Source: Candidatus Thiomargarita nelsonii | Lineage (GTDB): Bacteria; Pseudomonadota; Gammaproteobacteria; Beggiatoales; Beggiatoaceae | Assembly: GCA_000785145.2 (NCBI GenBank) | Contig: JSZA02000020.1 | Coordinates: forward strand, 1-64,000 | Reading direction: 5' to 3' | Length of the DNA: 64,000 bases | Shown here: piece by piece, positions 41,555 through 50,634 of the stretch | Numbering within the stretch: the first letter of the stretch is position 1 | How the letters are laid out: every line of letters starts with the position of its first letter | Notes under the pieces: generated by a model | The model's database searches: none | The model's input: only the letters and a program-made list of their open reading frames with translations | What the model was told of the DNA's origin: nothing | Position numbers and translations under genes: made by a program

Positions 41555-44500
41555 TCACCAAGATAAGCGAGAAGGATAAGGATTTTGTTTTTCTTGAGGT
41601 GCTGGTACAATTCGTTGCAGAATATTATTCACGATGACAGAATCCGTAAAATCCAAATCTTCACATAAACTATCACAATCTCTCTCTCCATCCAATATCC
41701 GACGAATCGTAGCCGCTAACTTACTCCAGCCCTTTTTCTCCCGTTGTTGCAACATTGATTCTAGTTGTCCCCTAAGTTCAGGTTGGTTAATAGTCGCAAC
41801 CACTGCATCAACGAATTTCTGATGTTGCCGTAGTTCATTTTCTCCCTCTGCACTATGCACTTGAGTCTGTCGTGCTAAGCGGCGGTAGCTTTGTGCTTGG
41901 AGGGTATCCTCTTGTTTTTCGGCAATGTTTGCCAAGTGCTTGTATGTTGTCCAAATTTCTGCCACATTTGGCTCAAGAGTTTTGTCAATCGCTAAACCCG
42001 CTTCTGCCACTTCTCGCGCTTCATCAAGGCGTTGTTGATGGTCTAGCAATTCGGCGAGATTTCTATAGGCTTTTGATAGCTTGATCCCATTTTCTACCAC
42101 TTTGTATTTTTCAATCGCTTTGCGATAACCCTTTTCAGTATCCGTCAGATTATTCGCCTTTTGGCTCGTCTGGGCGAATAGTGCCCAATTTTGGGCGGCA
42201 CCAGCAGCGTCTTCTTGCTCTTCAAACAGTTTGGCGGCTTTTTGATAACTTTCTGCGGCTGCTTTCCAGTGTTTGGCTTTTTGGTACACCGTTCCTAAGT
42301 TATGCAATGATTGGGCTTCCAATTTTAGTGTATTTAACGGTTGCATCCGTTTCAAGGCATCGCGGTGGTATCGTTCCGCCTTTGGCAGATTTCCTTGTAA
42401 CATTTCTAATGTGCCCAGTTGATCTTCTATGACGGCTTCAGTTTGTGTCTCTCCCATTTCTTGCATAATGGGTAAAGCCGCTTCATAAGCCTGTTTGGCA
42501 TCACTAATGTCGCCTTTTTCCTTTAATACCGCCCCCAAATAACTCTGCATATAGCCGGTTTCTTGCTTGACTTCTGGAGACGTTTCTATTTCTTCCAATT
42601 CCTCTAGTCCTTGTTGAAAGCCGTCTAAGGCTTCATCAATATTTTCCTGTTCTGCCATGCAACGCCCTAACCAACCCAAGGCGACGCAACGATCATATTT
42701 GTTTATCTCTCCCAATTGTGCTAGGATTTCCTGAAACTTCGTCTGTGCCTCTTGATAGTCTCCTGTGGAATAAAGTTGCTCGGCTTCTTCAGTGCGGGCT
42801 ATAAACCAATCTGGGGTTTGTGTTGGTGAAGTTTTCTCGGTATCGACGTTGCGATCAGTGATTAAGCCAAAGTCAACCAGGAATGATTTTACTTGGTTGG
42901 CAAACTGGGGACTCCATTCTTCGCCTCTAGCCTCATGCAGGGCTTGTAGTAAATTAGAGATTTCCCTTTGTTCAATGGCACGGGCTTGGTAAGGATTCTT
43001 GTTATCCTGTTCGTACAAAAAGCTAGAAAATTCGTAATAGCCTTGATAATAACGCTTTTTCAAAGCCTGTTGTTCTTTTGAGGGCAGCATCGCCCACAGT
43101 CGGGGAGTGATAGCCGGATGGAATTTGAGATAAGGCACTGTCACGCCTTCGATGTTTTCAGCCTGCATAAAGCCACTGGCTTCTAGGCTTTGGCGTAGCT
43201 TTTGCCATAGCACTTGGGGTATGTTAATGATGCCTTGTAAAACGTTTTCAAATGCGCCATTCTGAAATATGCCTAATTTCAATAAGTAGGGCTGCATTTG
43301 CGATTCTAAGTTTTCCAAAAATAAGTTGAGCGAAGCCAGCAGCGATTTTTCAGTTTGCGCTATGTCGCCGGGTAATCCCCTTAATAAGCTGTCTAAGCGT
43401 TCGCTTAATGTGTCGAGATTGTTGTTTTTGAGTTGAAAGGCTAATACTTTGAGAGATAAGGGATGGTAGTTGATTTTTTGACACAACTGTTCCACTTCTG
43501 CTCGTTTTGGCAACTGATAGGCAGGCAAAGGGGGTAAGTTCATCAAGGCTTCAAAATAGCCTATCGCTTCTTGTTCATCTAGCTTATCAAGTGTGAGTTG
43601 ACAATGTTTTCTGTCGGTTTTGAGAAAAGCAGGATGAGTAGTGGGGTGGCGCGTTATGATGATAACGCCACTTTGGCCAGCTTCTGACCATTTTTTCGCG
43701 GCATCTAGCAGTAAGGGGGCCGTGTTTTCATCTTTAATCGGGTGTTCTGGTGCTTTGTTCTCTTCCTCATTCAGAATGAATGTGTTTTCTTCTTTTTCAT
43801 GTTTAGTTTGATTGTCCGCATCAAAAGAAAAGGCGTTTTCGGAGAAAATACGGTTGTCTTCATCATCCAAGCGCAGATTTGGCTCTACATCATCCAAGAG
43901 CAGACGATTTGGCTCGTCTTCAGTAAACGGCTCTTTTTTAGTTGCGTTTTTTTCATCTACATCATCAAATAGAATGCGTTCTTCCGCTTGCGTCGGATTC
44001 TGCTGAGGTGGCGTTAAGAAGTCCACGTTATCGAAAATCAACAATGTGGGTACCCGGCGTAAAGCTTCTGTCGCTGCGTCTGCATCTAACAGATTTTTCT
44101 GCAATACATCCGCCATTGCGCTGACTGCCACGCTAACGGGTTCAAGTCCTTGAGAATTGGCATAATCGACAAATACGACGCGCTTAAATAGTCCGGTATC
44201 ATGCAGCCAACGGCCTGCTTCTTGCGCTAAACTGGTCTTTCCTTGTCCTGAAAAGCCATTGAGTGTGATACGCCGTTTTCCGCGCATAAAGCAGTGCTCA
44301 ATTTGTGACAATTCACGTTGCCGTCCAAAAAATCCAGGGGCTTGTCGCTTTGGTAAATTGCTTAATAAAAAGCGATTTTTTTGAAGCGATTGGATTTCTT
44401 CAGGCGACATTTTGGACAATAAGGCGATATCTTGTCCGCGCTGATAGAATGCGGGTAAAAACCAGTCATGTAGGTGAATTTTAATCCGCTCTTTATTACG

Positions 44501-45484
44501 TTGAATTTCGCGCCGTTCGGTTTTTTGATACAAAGTCAAACGGGCGGCATCCAAAGCGACACCAATTCTGTGGCCTTGTGCTAATCCTTCATAAAAGGTA
44601 TCAAAGAATTTTTGCGTTGCGGATGGCAACATGGATGCACTCATTGCGAACACAAATGGTGCGCCCATCGCGCTCAAACTGCTTGCCACGTCTTGACAGC
44701 CTGATAAAATGATTAAGGGGATTTGTTTGATCTGCTTAGCTATCAAGGCGGGGGGGACTAGCTCTTTTTCAGCGTTGTTATTTTCAAACACTAAATAAGC
44801 ATTGTCCATCTTGGTAGCGGCTGCCTCGTTTTGGCAATGTCCATCAAAATGTAAAATATCAACCTGGGGTAATTCTTTATTTTCTAAACGATCCTGCAAT
44901 TTTTTCAAAGTGGCAGGGCGCAAAAATTCTATTGTTATCCGATTGAAGGTGCGTTTTTTTAACGCATTTAACACGGGCTCTGCATTGGTGGGACGCACAA
45001 ATAAGAGGTGCAGTTGTTGTTTGGGTTTGATTTGAAAATTTTTTCTCTCTGCCCGCTGACGACGACGGATAGAAATACGGGGTACTTCACAAATCAAGAA
45101 GTTACCGCCGCCGTGCATTAATTCCCAAGGTAAAGCTAAAATAGCGGGGTGCTGAGCACTAATCGTGAGTAAACGTCCTAAGTCTTTGTGACTTTTGAAT
45201 TTTTTAAATAGACGATGGGCTGCCCGTTTAGAGAAGGCATGATTAAATAATGCTTGTCCCCAGTTGGGCAATTTTTTGACAATGCGCCCCGCCGTATCAA
45301 AGTCTATATCGGTACTGTATGGGGTGGCGTATTTTTCTAAATACCAACGGATTTGTTGATAGTCTTTGTCAGTCAACGGATAGGTGAAATCTAATAATTC
45401 CGTTTCTTCATGGTTATTGTCAGTGATTAAGCTAACAATAATATGTTGGGGATCAGGAAAATGGAGATTGAGTTCTAAGGGCAT
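41555..45484 (-). CDS. CHAT-protease / NB-ARC-like ATPase / TPR protein
   Basis: From ATG 45484 (aagga eight bases upstream), about 1309 residues. The N-terminal CHAT (caspase-like) domain carries VDILHFDGH (catalytic His, ~211) and LIILSGCQD (catalytic Cys, ~260). Next is an STAND/NB-ARC-type ATPase with Walker A NGFSGQGKTSLAQEAG (~413), VPTLLIFDNVD (Walker B, ~470) and GVIIITRHPTTHP (~595). Between Walker B and the ITR motif is an acidic insertion of ~110 residues with repeats such as NRLLLDDVEPNLRLDDEDN. The C-terminal half has TPR repeats (ALDGFQQGLEELEEI, HRDALKRMQPLNTLKLEAQS, AAESYQKAAKLFEEQEDAAG) and ends with a WSKLAATIRRILDGERD module. Architecture is that of bacterial NLR-like sensor proteases. 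The protease partner or substrate is unknown. Confidence 0.85.
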   Translation of the reverse strand: MPLELNLHFPDPQHIIVSLITDNNHEETELLDFTYPLTDKDYQQIRWYLEKYATPYSTDIDFDTAGRIVKKLPNWGQALFNHAFSKRAAHRLFKKFKSHKDLGRLLTISAQHPAILALPWELMHGGGNFLICEVPRISIRRRQRAERKNFQIKPKQQLHLLFVRPTNAEPVLNALKKRTFNRITIEFLRPATLKKLQDRLENKELPQVDILHFDGHCQNEAAATKMDNAYLVFENNNAEKELVPPALIAKQIKQIPLIILSGCQDVASSLSAMGAPFVFAMSASMLPSATQKFFDTFYEGLAQGHRIGVALDAARLTLYQKTERREIQRNKERIKIHLHDWFLPAFYQRGQDIALLSKMSPEEIQSLQKNRFLLSNLPKRQAPGFFGRQRELSQIEHCFMRGKRRITLNGFSGQGKTSLAQEAGRWLHDTGLFKRVVFVDYANSQGLEPVSVAVSAMADVLQKNLLDADAATEALRRVPTLLIFDNVDFLTPPQQNPTQAEERILFDDVDEKNATKKEPFTEDEPNRLLLDDVEPNLRLDDEDNRIFSENAFSFDADNQTKHEKEENTFILNEEENKAPEHPIKDENTAPLLLDAAKKWSEAGQSGVIIITRHPTTHPAFLKTDRKHCQLTLDKLDEQEAIGYFEALMNLPPLPAYQLPKRAEVEQLCQKINYHPLSLKVLAFQLKNNNLDTLSERLDSLLRGLPGDIAQTEKSLLASLNLFLENLESQMQPYLLKLGIFQNGAFENVLQGIINIPQVLWQKLRQSLEASGFMQAENIEGVTVPYLKFHPAITPRLWAMLPSKEQQALKKRYYQGYYEFSSFLYEQDNKNPYQARAIEQREISNLLQALHEARGEEWSPQFANQVKSFLVDFGLITDRNVDTEKTSPTQTPDWFIARTEEAEQLYSTGDYQEAQTKFQEILAQLGEINKYDRCVALGWLGRCMAEQENIDEALDGFQQGLEELEEIETSPEVKQETGYMQSYLGAVLKEKGDISDAKQAYEAALPIMQEMGETQTEAVIEDQLGTLEMLQGNLPKAERYHRDALKRMQPLNTLKLEAQSLHNLGTVYQKAKHWKAAAESYQKAAKLFEEQEDAAGAAQNWALFAQTSQKANNLTDTEKGYRKAIEKYKVVENGIKLSKAYRNLAELLDHQQRLDEAREVAEAGLAIDKTLEPNVAEIWTTYKHLANIAEKQEDTLQAQSYRRLARQTQVHSAEGENELRQHQKFVDAVVATINQPELRGQLESMLQQREKKGWSKLAATIRRILDGERDCDSLCEDLDFTDSVIVNNILQRIVPAPQEKQNPYPSRLSW

Positions 45485-45537
45485 TTGTTTGTTCCTTGAT
45501 TTAATGTAGCTCGAACAAATGTATTTTAACATTTATA

Positions 45538-45570
45538 GAAATCCTATTTCTTAAAGAAATAGGATTTCTT
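45538..45570. repeat. Hairpin repeat between divergent genes
   Basis: aaatcctatttcttaaagaa / ataggattt, same family as 33660. Here it sits in the divergent promoter region of the CHAT gene and the aldolase gene, so it is not acting simply as a terminator. Confidence 0.7.
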
Positions 45571-45590
45571 TGAAAATTTAAGGTATAACG

Positions 45591-47561
45591 ATGAAAAGTT
45601 TATGGAATAAAACGGCAAAGTGTGAAAATGATTTTGATTTATTAGCGTTACGAGTGTACACGTCTAGGTTGTTAGGGATCGAGCCCGCATTGGTGTTGCA
45701 TGGTGGCGGCAATACGTCGGTCAAAGCCAATACAAGTAACATTTTTGGGGAGCCTGAAGATTTGTTATATGTTAAAGGCAGTGGTTGGGATTTAGCAAGC
45801 ATTGAAGCTGCCGGTTTTGCGCCCGTGAAATTGGATGTTTTAAAAAAAATGGTTTTGTTGGATCAGTTGAGCGATACTGAAATGGTACGTGTTCAGCGAG
45901 CTGCGATGACTGATCCTAATGCGCCTAATCCCTCAGTCGAGGCCATTTTACACGCTATTATTCCTTTTAGATATGTTGATCATACCCACGCCGATGCGGT
46001 TGTCACGATTACCAATACAGAAAATGGGGCGGAGCGGATTGGTCAAATTTATGGCAAGCGTGTGCTCATTGTGCCCTACGTGATGCCCGGTTTTATTCTG
46101 GCTAAAAAAATTTATGAGATGACGCTGGGTATCGACTGGGCAGCATTGGAAGGGATTGTTTTAATGAATCATGGCGTTTTTACGTTTGGTGATGATGCTA
46201 AAAGTAGTTATGAACGGATGATTCAATTAGTCACTGAGGCGGAAAATTATCTTGAAAGCCAATGTGTTATCACTACTAGGCGCACGGTGGTAAAAGAAAA
46301 TCTCCTAGAAATGGCGCGTATTCGCAAAAGCGTTTGTGACATCAAAGGGGCAGCGATGATCGCCAAACTGGATAACACAATAAAATCTGTCAATTTTTCT
46401 AATAGGGCAGATGTTGCGTCGATAGCCACACGCGGTCCATTAACGCCTGATCATGTGATCCGTACTAAATCTATACCTGTTATTCTTGGAGAAAATCCTG
46501 AGAAGGATATTGCTGACTATGCCAAAGCCTATTGTGAATATTTTGAGCGTAACACAAATGGACAGTTGACGCGCCTAAACGCTGCCCCTTGTTGGGCGGT
46601 TTGGCCGGGATTTGGGCTTATCAGTTTTGGTCGTCGTGTTAAAGAGGCGACGATTGTCTCCGATATCAAGGATCATACGATTCATGGCATTCAGTTGGCA
46701 GAAGAATTGGGCGGATGGAAGGCGTTGCCAGAGTCTGACATTTTTGATATAGAATACTGGGAATTGGAACAAGCAAAACTCCGCAAAGGGGGTCATTCTC
46801 CGATTTTTCAAGGCCAGATCGCATTAGTTACGGGGGCAGCCAGTGGCATTGGACGCGCCTGTGTAGAGGCCTTACATGCCCAAGGGGCAGCGGTTGTGGC
46901 ACTGGATTTAAATCCAGCGATCACGACGTGCTTTGATGATAAAAAAGAAATTTTGGGTGTGGTGTGTGATGTCACGCTTGATGAGAGTATTCAAGCGGCG
47001 GTTGAAACGGGCATTCGCCATTTTGGTGGCTTAGATATTTTAATCAGTAATGCTGGGAATTTTCCCGCCAGTGAAAAGATTGCTGAAATGAATCCAAAAA
47101 ATTGGGATGAGAGTCTGGTACTGAATTTAACCAGCCATCAGCGGTTATTAAAAGCTTGTACGCCCTATTTGACGATGGGCATTGATGCGGCGGTGATTAT
47201 GATTGCATCCAAAAATGTACCCGCACCGGGACCAGGGGCTTCGGCTTATTCTGTTGCCAAGGCGGGGCAAACTCAATTGGCGCGTGTGGCGGCGTTAGAG
47301 TTGGGTGGTTTAGGGATACGGGTTAATGTTATTCATCCTAACGCGGTTTTTGATACGGCACTTTGGACAAACGAGGTGTTGGAAAAACGGGCTAAACATT
47401 ATGGTATAACTGTAAAAGACTATAAAACAAATAATATCTTAAAAACTGAAGTGACTTCAAAAGATGTTGCTGCATTGGCTTGTGCGATGGCAGGGCCTAT
47501 TTTTGCTAAAACGACGGGGGCTCAGGTGCCTATTGATGGGGGAAATGAGAGGGTTTTGTAA
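45591..47561 (+). CDS. Class II aldolase / short-chain dehydrogenase fusion
   Basis: The 656-residue fusion begins with a class II aldolase/adducin domain: LHGGGNTSVKA, GSGWDLASIEAAGFAPVKLD, YVDHTHADAVVTITNTENG (zinc His) and IVLMNHGVFTFGDDAK. At about residue 405 an SDR domain starts: QIALVTGAASGIGRACVEAL, ALDLNP, DILISNAGNFPASEKIAEMN, SAYSVAKAGQTQLARVAALE (YxxxK). It resembles bifunctional rhamnulose-1-phosphate aldolase/lactaldehyde dehydrogenase proteins, but substrate specificity cannot be read and no rhamnose genes are near. ATG 45591 follows a ggtataacg leader. A core b repeat pair follows the stop. Confidence 0.85.
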   Translation: MKSLWNKTAKCENDFDLLALRVYTSRLLGIEPALVLHGGGNTSVKANTSNIFGEPEDLLYVKGSGWDLASIEAAGFAPVKLDVLKKMVLLDQLSDTEMVRVQRAAMTDPNAPNPSVEAILHAIIPFRYVDHTHADAVVTITNTENGAERIGQIYGKRVLIVPYVMPGFILAKKIYEMTLGIDWAALEGIVLMNHGVFTFGDDAKSSYERMIQLVTEAENYLESQCVITTRRTVVKENLLEMARIRKSVCDIKGAAMIAKLDNTIKSVNFSNRADVASIATRGPLTPDHVIRTKSIPVILGENPEKDIADYAKAYCEYFERNTNGQLTRLNAAPCWAVWPGFGLISFGRRVKEATIVSDIKDHTIHGIQLAEELGGWKALPESDIFDIEYWELEQAKLRKGGHSPIFQGQIALVTGAASGIGRACVEALHAQGAAVVALDLNPAITTCFDDKKEILGVVCDVTLDESIQAAVETGIRHFGGLDILISNAGNFPASEKIAEMNPKNWDESLVLNLTSHQRLLKACTPYLTMGIDAAVIMIASKNVPAPGPGASAYSVAKAGQTQLARVAALELGGLGIRVNVIHPNAVFDTALWTNEVLEKRAKHYGITVKDYKTNNILKTEVTSKDVAALACAMAGPIFAKTTGAQVPIDGGNERVL

Positions 47562-47576
47562 GTAGTGAATTTTCGT

Positions 47577-47629
47577 TTGGAGTCCAAGATTTATCTTGGG
47601 CGACCTCCCAAGATAAATCTTGGACTCCG
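47577..47629. repeat. Two core b palindromes head to tail
   Basis: ggagtccaagatttatcttg-ggcgacctcccaagataaatcttggactcc between the convergent aldolase and CBS genes, where it may serve as a bidirectional terminator. Confidence 0.7.
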
Positions 47630-47633
47630 AGTA

Positions 47634-48086
47634 TTAGCCTCCTCCAGTGAAACTTTTCATAAAAATCGCTCGGTGAATATCTCCTAAACTGAGCATCCCT
47701 ACCAGTTTTTCTCCATCAGCAACCGGAATACGCCGAAAATTGTACCTCGCCATGACTGATACTGCCTTTAAAATGGGTATATCAGGACTCACCGTGATAG
47801 GTTTCAGAGTCATCAGATCGGCGACTTTCAGCGGCAGGACTTTTTTGTAATCTTTTTCCATGCCTTCAAAGTCGAGGCTCGACATGCCTCCCATAACCTC
47901 TTTAATATCTGGAAACAGATAACCCAAAATGTCCCGCTCCGAGAGAACTCCAAGCAGTTTGTCATCACCTTCAACCACGGGTAAACCGCTAAAGCGATTA
48001 AGACACATGAGAGAGGCGACTTCTTGTAAGTGAGTGTCAGGGGTGATAGTCTTGACAGCACGAGTCATAATTTCTTTTACAAGCAT
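47634..48086 (-). CDS. Tandem CBS-domain protein
   Basis: 150 residues with two CBS motifs: VKEIMTRAVKTITPDTHLQE to GLPVVEGDDKLLGVLSERDI and VADLMTLKPITVSPDIPILK to RRIPVADGEKLVGMLSLGDI. It binds adenosine nucleotides by family analogy. An insert LFPDIKEVMGGMSSLDFEGM between the motifs is typical of CBS proteins in sulfur bacteria. ATG 48086 has aaaggaacccct directly upstream. The Met-rich coiled-coil gene lies downstream on the transcription side of the next promoter and is a separate unit. Confidence 0.88.
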   Translation of the reverse strand: MLVKEIMTRAVKTITPDTHLQEVASLMCLNRFSGLPVVEGDDKLLGVLSERDILGYLFPDIKEVMGGMSSLDFEGMEKDYKKVLPLKVADLMTLKPITVSPDIPILKAVSVMARYNFRRIPVADGEKLVGMLSLGDIHRAIFMKSFTGGG

Positions 48087-48204
48087 AGGGGTTCCTTTAT
48101 TCTAATTAAGAATTTTATGAAATTCTGTTGCGTATATAACACTGTTTGATGACAAAGATACAAAATACCCTATCTCAAAAATAAGTCAACTACCAATTGT
48201 GTTG

Positions 48205-48912
48205 TTACCAAGGCATGAAACCGTTCATAAATGACATTGGACGTGAAAAATTTGACATTGAGTGGTTCATAAATGTCAAGTCATGTCGTATTTTCTCGAT
48301 GTTTGTTGTTATTAAACGCATTGAATGATCCATTTTTTGCATTGAATCGTCCATTGTTGCGATAGAGCGATCCATACTCCCGATGGAGTTATCCATACTC
48401 CCAATGGATTGATCCATATGCCCCATAGATAGATCCATGTGTGTCATCATCTTATCCATGTGTCCCATGGATTGCACCATCGCTGACATTGAATTATCCA
48501 TTCCATTAACATGTTGTAGCATAGATGGCAAGGTATCCAGTTTGCCTGAGATGTCACTTATGGTACGTGTCATAATTTGAACTTGTCCTGACATAATTTG
48601 TACCTGTTCTGATAAGGTGACAATACTGGTGGTCATAGTTTCCATGTGTTCTCCCATCTCAGAATCCATGCTACGTGCCATGGAGGACATGTCATTGGTT
48701 AGGTTGTAAATTAGGAAAAACCCATAACCAGCCAATACGACAAAGGCAAACATAGCAGGATAAACAATGATCTCCCAACGTCGCGTACTTTGTTGGAAAT
48801 TGGTAACAAATTGCTCCATTTGCCCTGAAGAAATAGCCGCTCCACATTCCATCATTTGCACAGTTTGCGGCAAAGGGGAAGATGGGTTGGGTTGATCTAT
48901 GGAATTCGTTGT
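48205..48912 (-). CDS. Methionine-rich coiled-coil membrane protein
   Basis: From ATG 48912 (caaggagtaccc upstream) 235 residues. A single transmembrane helix (IIVYPAMFAFVVLAGYGFFL) follows a cytosolic N-terminus of about 45 residues. The long C-terminal part is a heptad coiled coil with regular Met: SMARSMDSEMGEHMETMTTS and repeated (S)MDxSI units such as GSMDNSIGSMDRSIATMDDS MQKMDHSM. Methionine makes up about one in six residues. No enzyme domain. Such proteins occur in several sulfur-oxidising gammaproteobacteria. Metal binding or methionine oxidation sensing is speculative. It may be misnamed elsewhere as a chemotaxis or initiation-factor protein. Confidence 0.65.
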   Translation of the reverse strand, partial: TTNSIDQPNPSSPLPQTVQMMECGAAISSGQMEQFVTNFQQSTRRWEIIVYPAMFAFVVLAGYGFFLIYNLTNDMSSMARSMDSEMGEHMETMTTSIVTLSEQVQIMSGQVQIMTRTISDISGKLDTLPSMLQHVNGMDNSMSAMVQSMGHMDKMMTHMDLSMGHMDQSIGSMDNSIGSMDRSIATMDDSMQKMDHSMRLITTNIEKIRHDLTFMNHSMSNFSRPMSFMNGFMPW

Positions 48913-48939
48913 CATAATGGGTACTCCTTGAATAACCAT

Positions 48940-49188
48940 TCTTAGACATTAGAACGATTTAATGTCACTATGAGGTTTTAGTTTGAAATATTTTTTTATT
49001 ATCAATTATACTCTTTTAATTACTTGATTATTAAGTAGCTATTGATATAGTTTTTAACGGTTTTATCAAGTCAGTGTGTATCTATATTACCATATTCTAA
49101 TATAATGAGAAAAACTTATCAGTTCAGTTATTATATATTAACATTAAAGACTAAAACTATTTTTTATATATGGGGGGTAAAATAATTA
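48940..49188. other. AT-rich divergent intergenic region
   Basis: About 250 bases between divergent genes, with very low GC (for example 49070-49180). It must contain promoters in both directions, but no single pair of hexamers stands out. No repeats of the common families are present, which is unusual in this window. Confidence 0.4.
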
Positions 49189-49437
49189 ATGACAAGCGAT
49201 TCGTCTCATCATCAAGGACTTCAAGCGGCAGTAGACGCTTTTATTCAAACGCCCAGCATGGAAGAAGCCCTAAAGGTTCTTCAAACATATCCCGATTTAC
49301 TCACTGATCAAGCGGATATTCTGTTAGCTTCAATTATAACCAGTGCCCGTCAAGAAGGGCATGAAATCACAGCACAGGCATTAGATGAGCGTCGTGATTT
49401 TATACGAAGTGTACGGGAGGAGATTGACCCAAAATAA
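49189..49437 (+). CDS. Small helical protein resembling CHAT/TPR-associated linker modules
   Basis: 82 residues: AVDAFIQTPSMEEALKVLQT YPDLLTDQADILLASIITSA RQEGHEITAQALDERRDFIR (split). The AFIQTPSxEEALKVLxxYPxLL and LLxxII pattern is the helical repeat found as linkers in many large CHAT, kinase and TPR proteins of filamentous bacteria. Here it is stand-alone. The stop codon TAA (49435-49437) is inside a core b half palindrome (ccaaaataaattaaattttg), so the repeat ends the protein as DPK. ATG 49189 is preceded by ggggggtaaaat. dapA follows 74 bases later. Confidence 0.5.
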   Translation: MTSDSSHHQGLQAAVDAFIQTPSMEEALKVLQTYPDLLTDQADILLASIITSARQEGHEITAQALDERRDFIRSVREEIDPK

Positions 49438-49510
49438 ATTAAATTTTGGACGAAAAGTGCTTTAATATTGTACAATTTCGTTCGTTTTTAACGTTAAATG
49501 GAGCGGTAAC

Positions 49511-50386
49511 ATGTTTCAAGGCAGTATGGTCGCACTGGTGACTCCTATGAGTGAAAATGGTCAGATCGATAAAACCAGTTTGCGCCGTTTAGTGGATTAT
49601 CATATCGACAATCAAACGGATGCGATTGTCGCAGTCGGTACAACGGGTGAGTCAGCGACATTAGTTCATGATGAACATTGTGATGTTATCCGCAATGTTG
49701 TTGAGCAAGCGGCAGGGCGTGTGCCTGTGATTGCGGGGACTGGCTCTAATTCTACCGCTGAGGCGATTGAATATACTCGTTGTGCAATGGACGCGGGGGC
49801 TGATGCTTGTTTGTTAGTCACCCCATATTATAATAAGCCCACGCAAGAAGGCTTGTATCGCCATTATAAAACGATAGCTGAGGCTGTGCCAATTCCCCAA
49901 CTTTTGTATAATGTGCCAGGGCGCACGGCATGTGATCTGTTGCCAGCAACAGTCGAGCGTTTGACGGAGATAGATAACATTATTGGGATCAAAGAGGCGG
50001 TTGGTGATGTTAATCGGATACAGGAATTGACAAAATTGGCGAGTGAGAATTTTGCTATTTATAGTGGCGATGATCTGACAGCCTTAAAATTAATCTCGTT
50101 GGGTGGTAAAGGCGCGATTTCTGTCACGGCTAATGTTGCGCCAAAAGCTATGCATGAAATGTGTAAACTTGCACTCGCTGGCGATCTGCCCCTGGCAGAG
50201 GAGATTAATCAACGTTTGATGGGTTTACATAAAAATTTATTTGTCGAAGCTAATCCTATTCCCGTCAAATGGGCGGTACATACAATGGGATTAATTCCAT
50301 TGGGGCTCCGTTTGCCCTTGACTCCTTTATCAGCAGAATATCATGAACTTGTTAAACAAGCCATGGTGCAGGCACAAGTGTTATAG
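49511..50386 (+). CDS. dapA: 4-hydroxy-tetrahydrodipicolinate synthase
   Basis: The 291-residue TIM-barrel enzyme condenses pyruvate and aspartate semialdehyde in lysine/diaminopimelate synthesis. Motifs: VALVTPMSENGQID, AVGTTGESATL (GTTGE), LLVTPYYNKPTQEGLYRHY, LLYNVPGRTA (Tyr133) and IIGIKEAVGD with Schiff-base lysine K161. Start ATG 49511 has ggagcgg eight bases upstream. The order dapA - lipoprotein - bamC is conserved in gammaproteobacteria. Confidence 0.97.
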   Translation: MFQGSMVALVTPMSENGQIDKTSLRRLVDYHIDNQTDAIVAVGTTGESATLVHDEHCDVIRNVVEQAAGRVPVIAGTGSNSTAEAIEYTRCAMDAGADACLLVTPYYNKPTQEGLYRHYKTIAEAVPIPQLLYNVPGRTACDLLPATVERLTEIDNIIGIKEAVGDVNRIQELTKLASENFAIYSGDDLTALKLISLGGKGAISVTANVAPKAMHEMCKLALAGDLPLAEEINQRLMGLHKNLFVEANPIPVKWAVHTMGLIPLGLRLPLTPLSAEYHELVKQAMVQAQVL

Positions 50387-50433
50387 TTTTTTGTAGGAGT
50401 CCAAGATTTATCTTGGACTTATGAGGAGATTTG

Positions 50434-50622
50434 ATGAAAAAAACGCTCATTTCGTTATTATTTTTTGCTGTTTTATCAGGCTGTGGTCCGGTTGTCAAAC
50501 ACCTTGATTCTATTGGGTGGACTGATGAACAAACTGTTTACAATAAAAGTCAACCGCTATCGCCTTTGGAAGTTTCGCCAAAATTAATAGGCGAAACCGA
50601 GAAAACTCATCAAGAAAATTAA
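50434..50622 (+). CDS. Small lipoprotein, possible N-terminal paralogue of BamC
   Basis: 62 residues from ATG 50434 (gaggag five bases upstream, encoded beside a core b palindrome). Signal with lipobox LSGC (KKTLISLLFFAVLSGCGPVV). The mature tail YNKSQPLSPLEVSPKLIGET is similar to BamC YKKSKTAAPLEVPPDLIGST encoded 13 bases downstream. I read it as a second, truncated copy of the BamC N-terminal lipoprotein segment. BamC uses this segment to bind BamD, so the short protein may do the same. Not in databases I can name. Confidence 0.65.
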   Translation: MKKTLISLLFFAVLSGCGPVVKHLDSIGWTDEQTVYNKSQPLSPLEVSPKLIGETEKTHQEN

Positions 50623-50634
50623 AAGTTTGAAGCT

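Noticed and set aside
40980..41637. Long reading frames on both strands over the 41-kb array (up to 193 codons)
   Set aside because: They translate the 60-bp palindromic unit again and again (SPRFILGA.. or RSPKFILDE..), with no start context and no domain.
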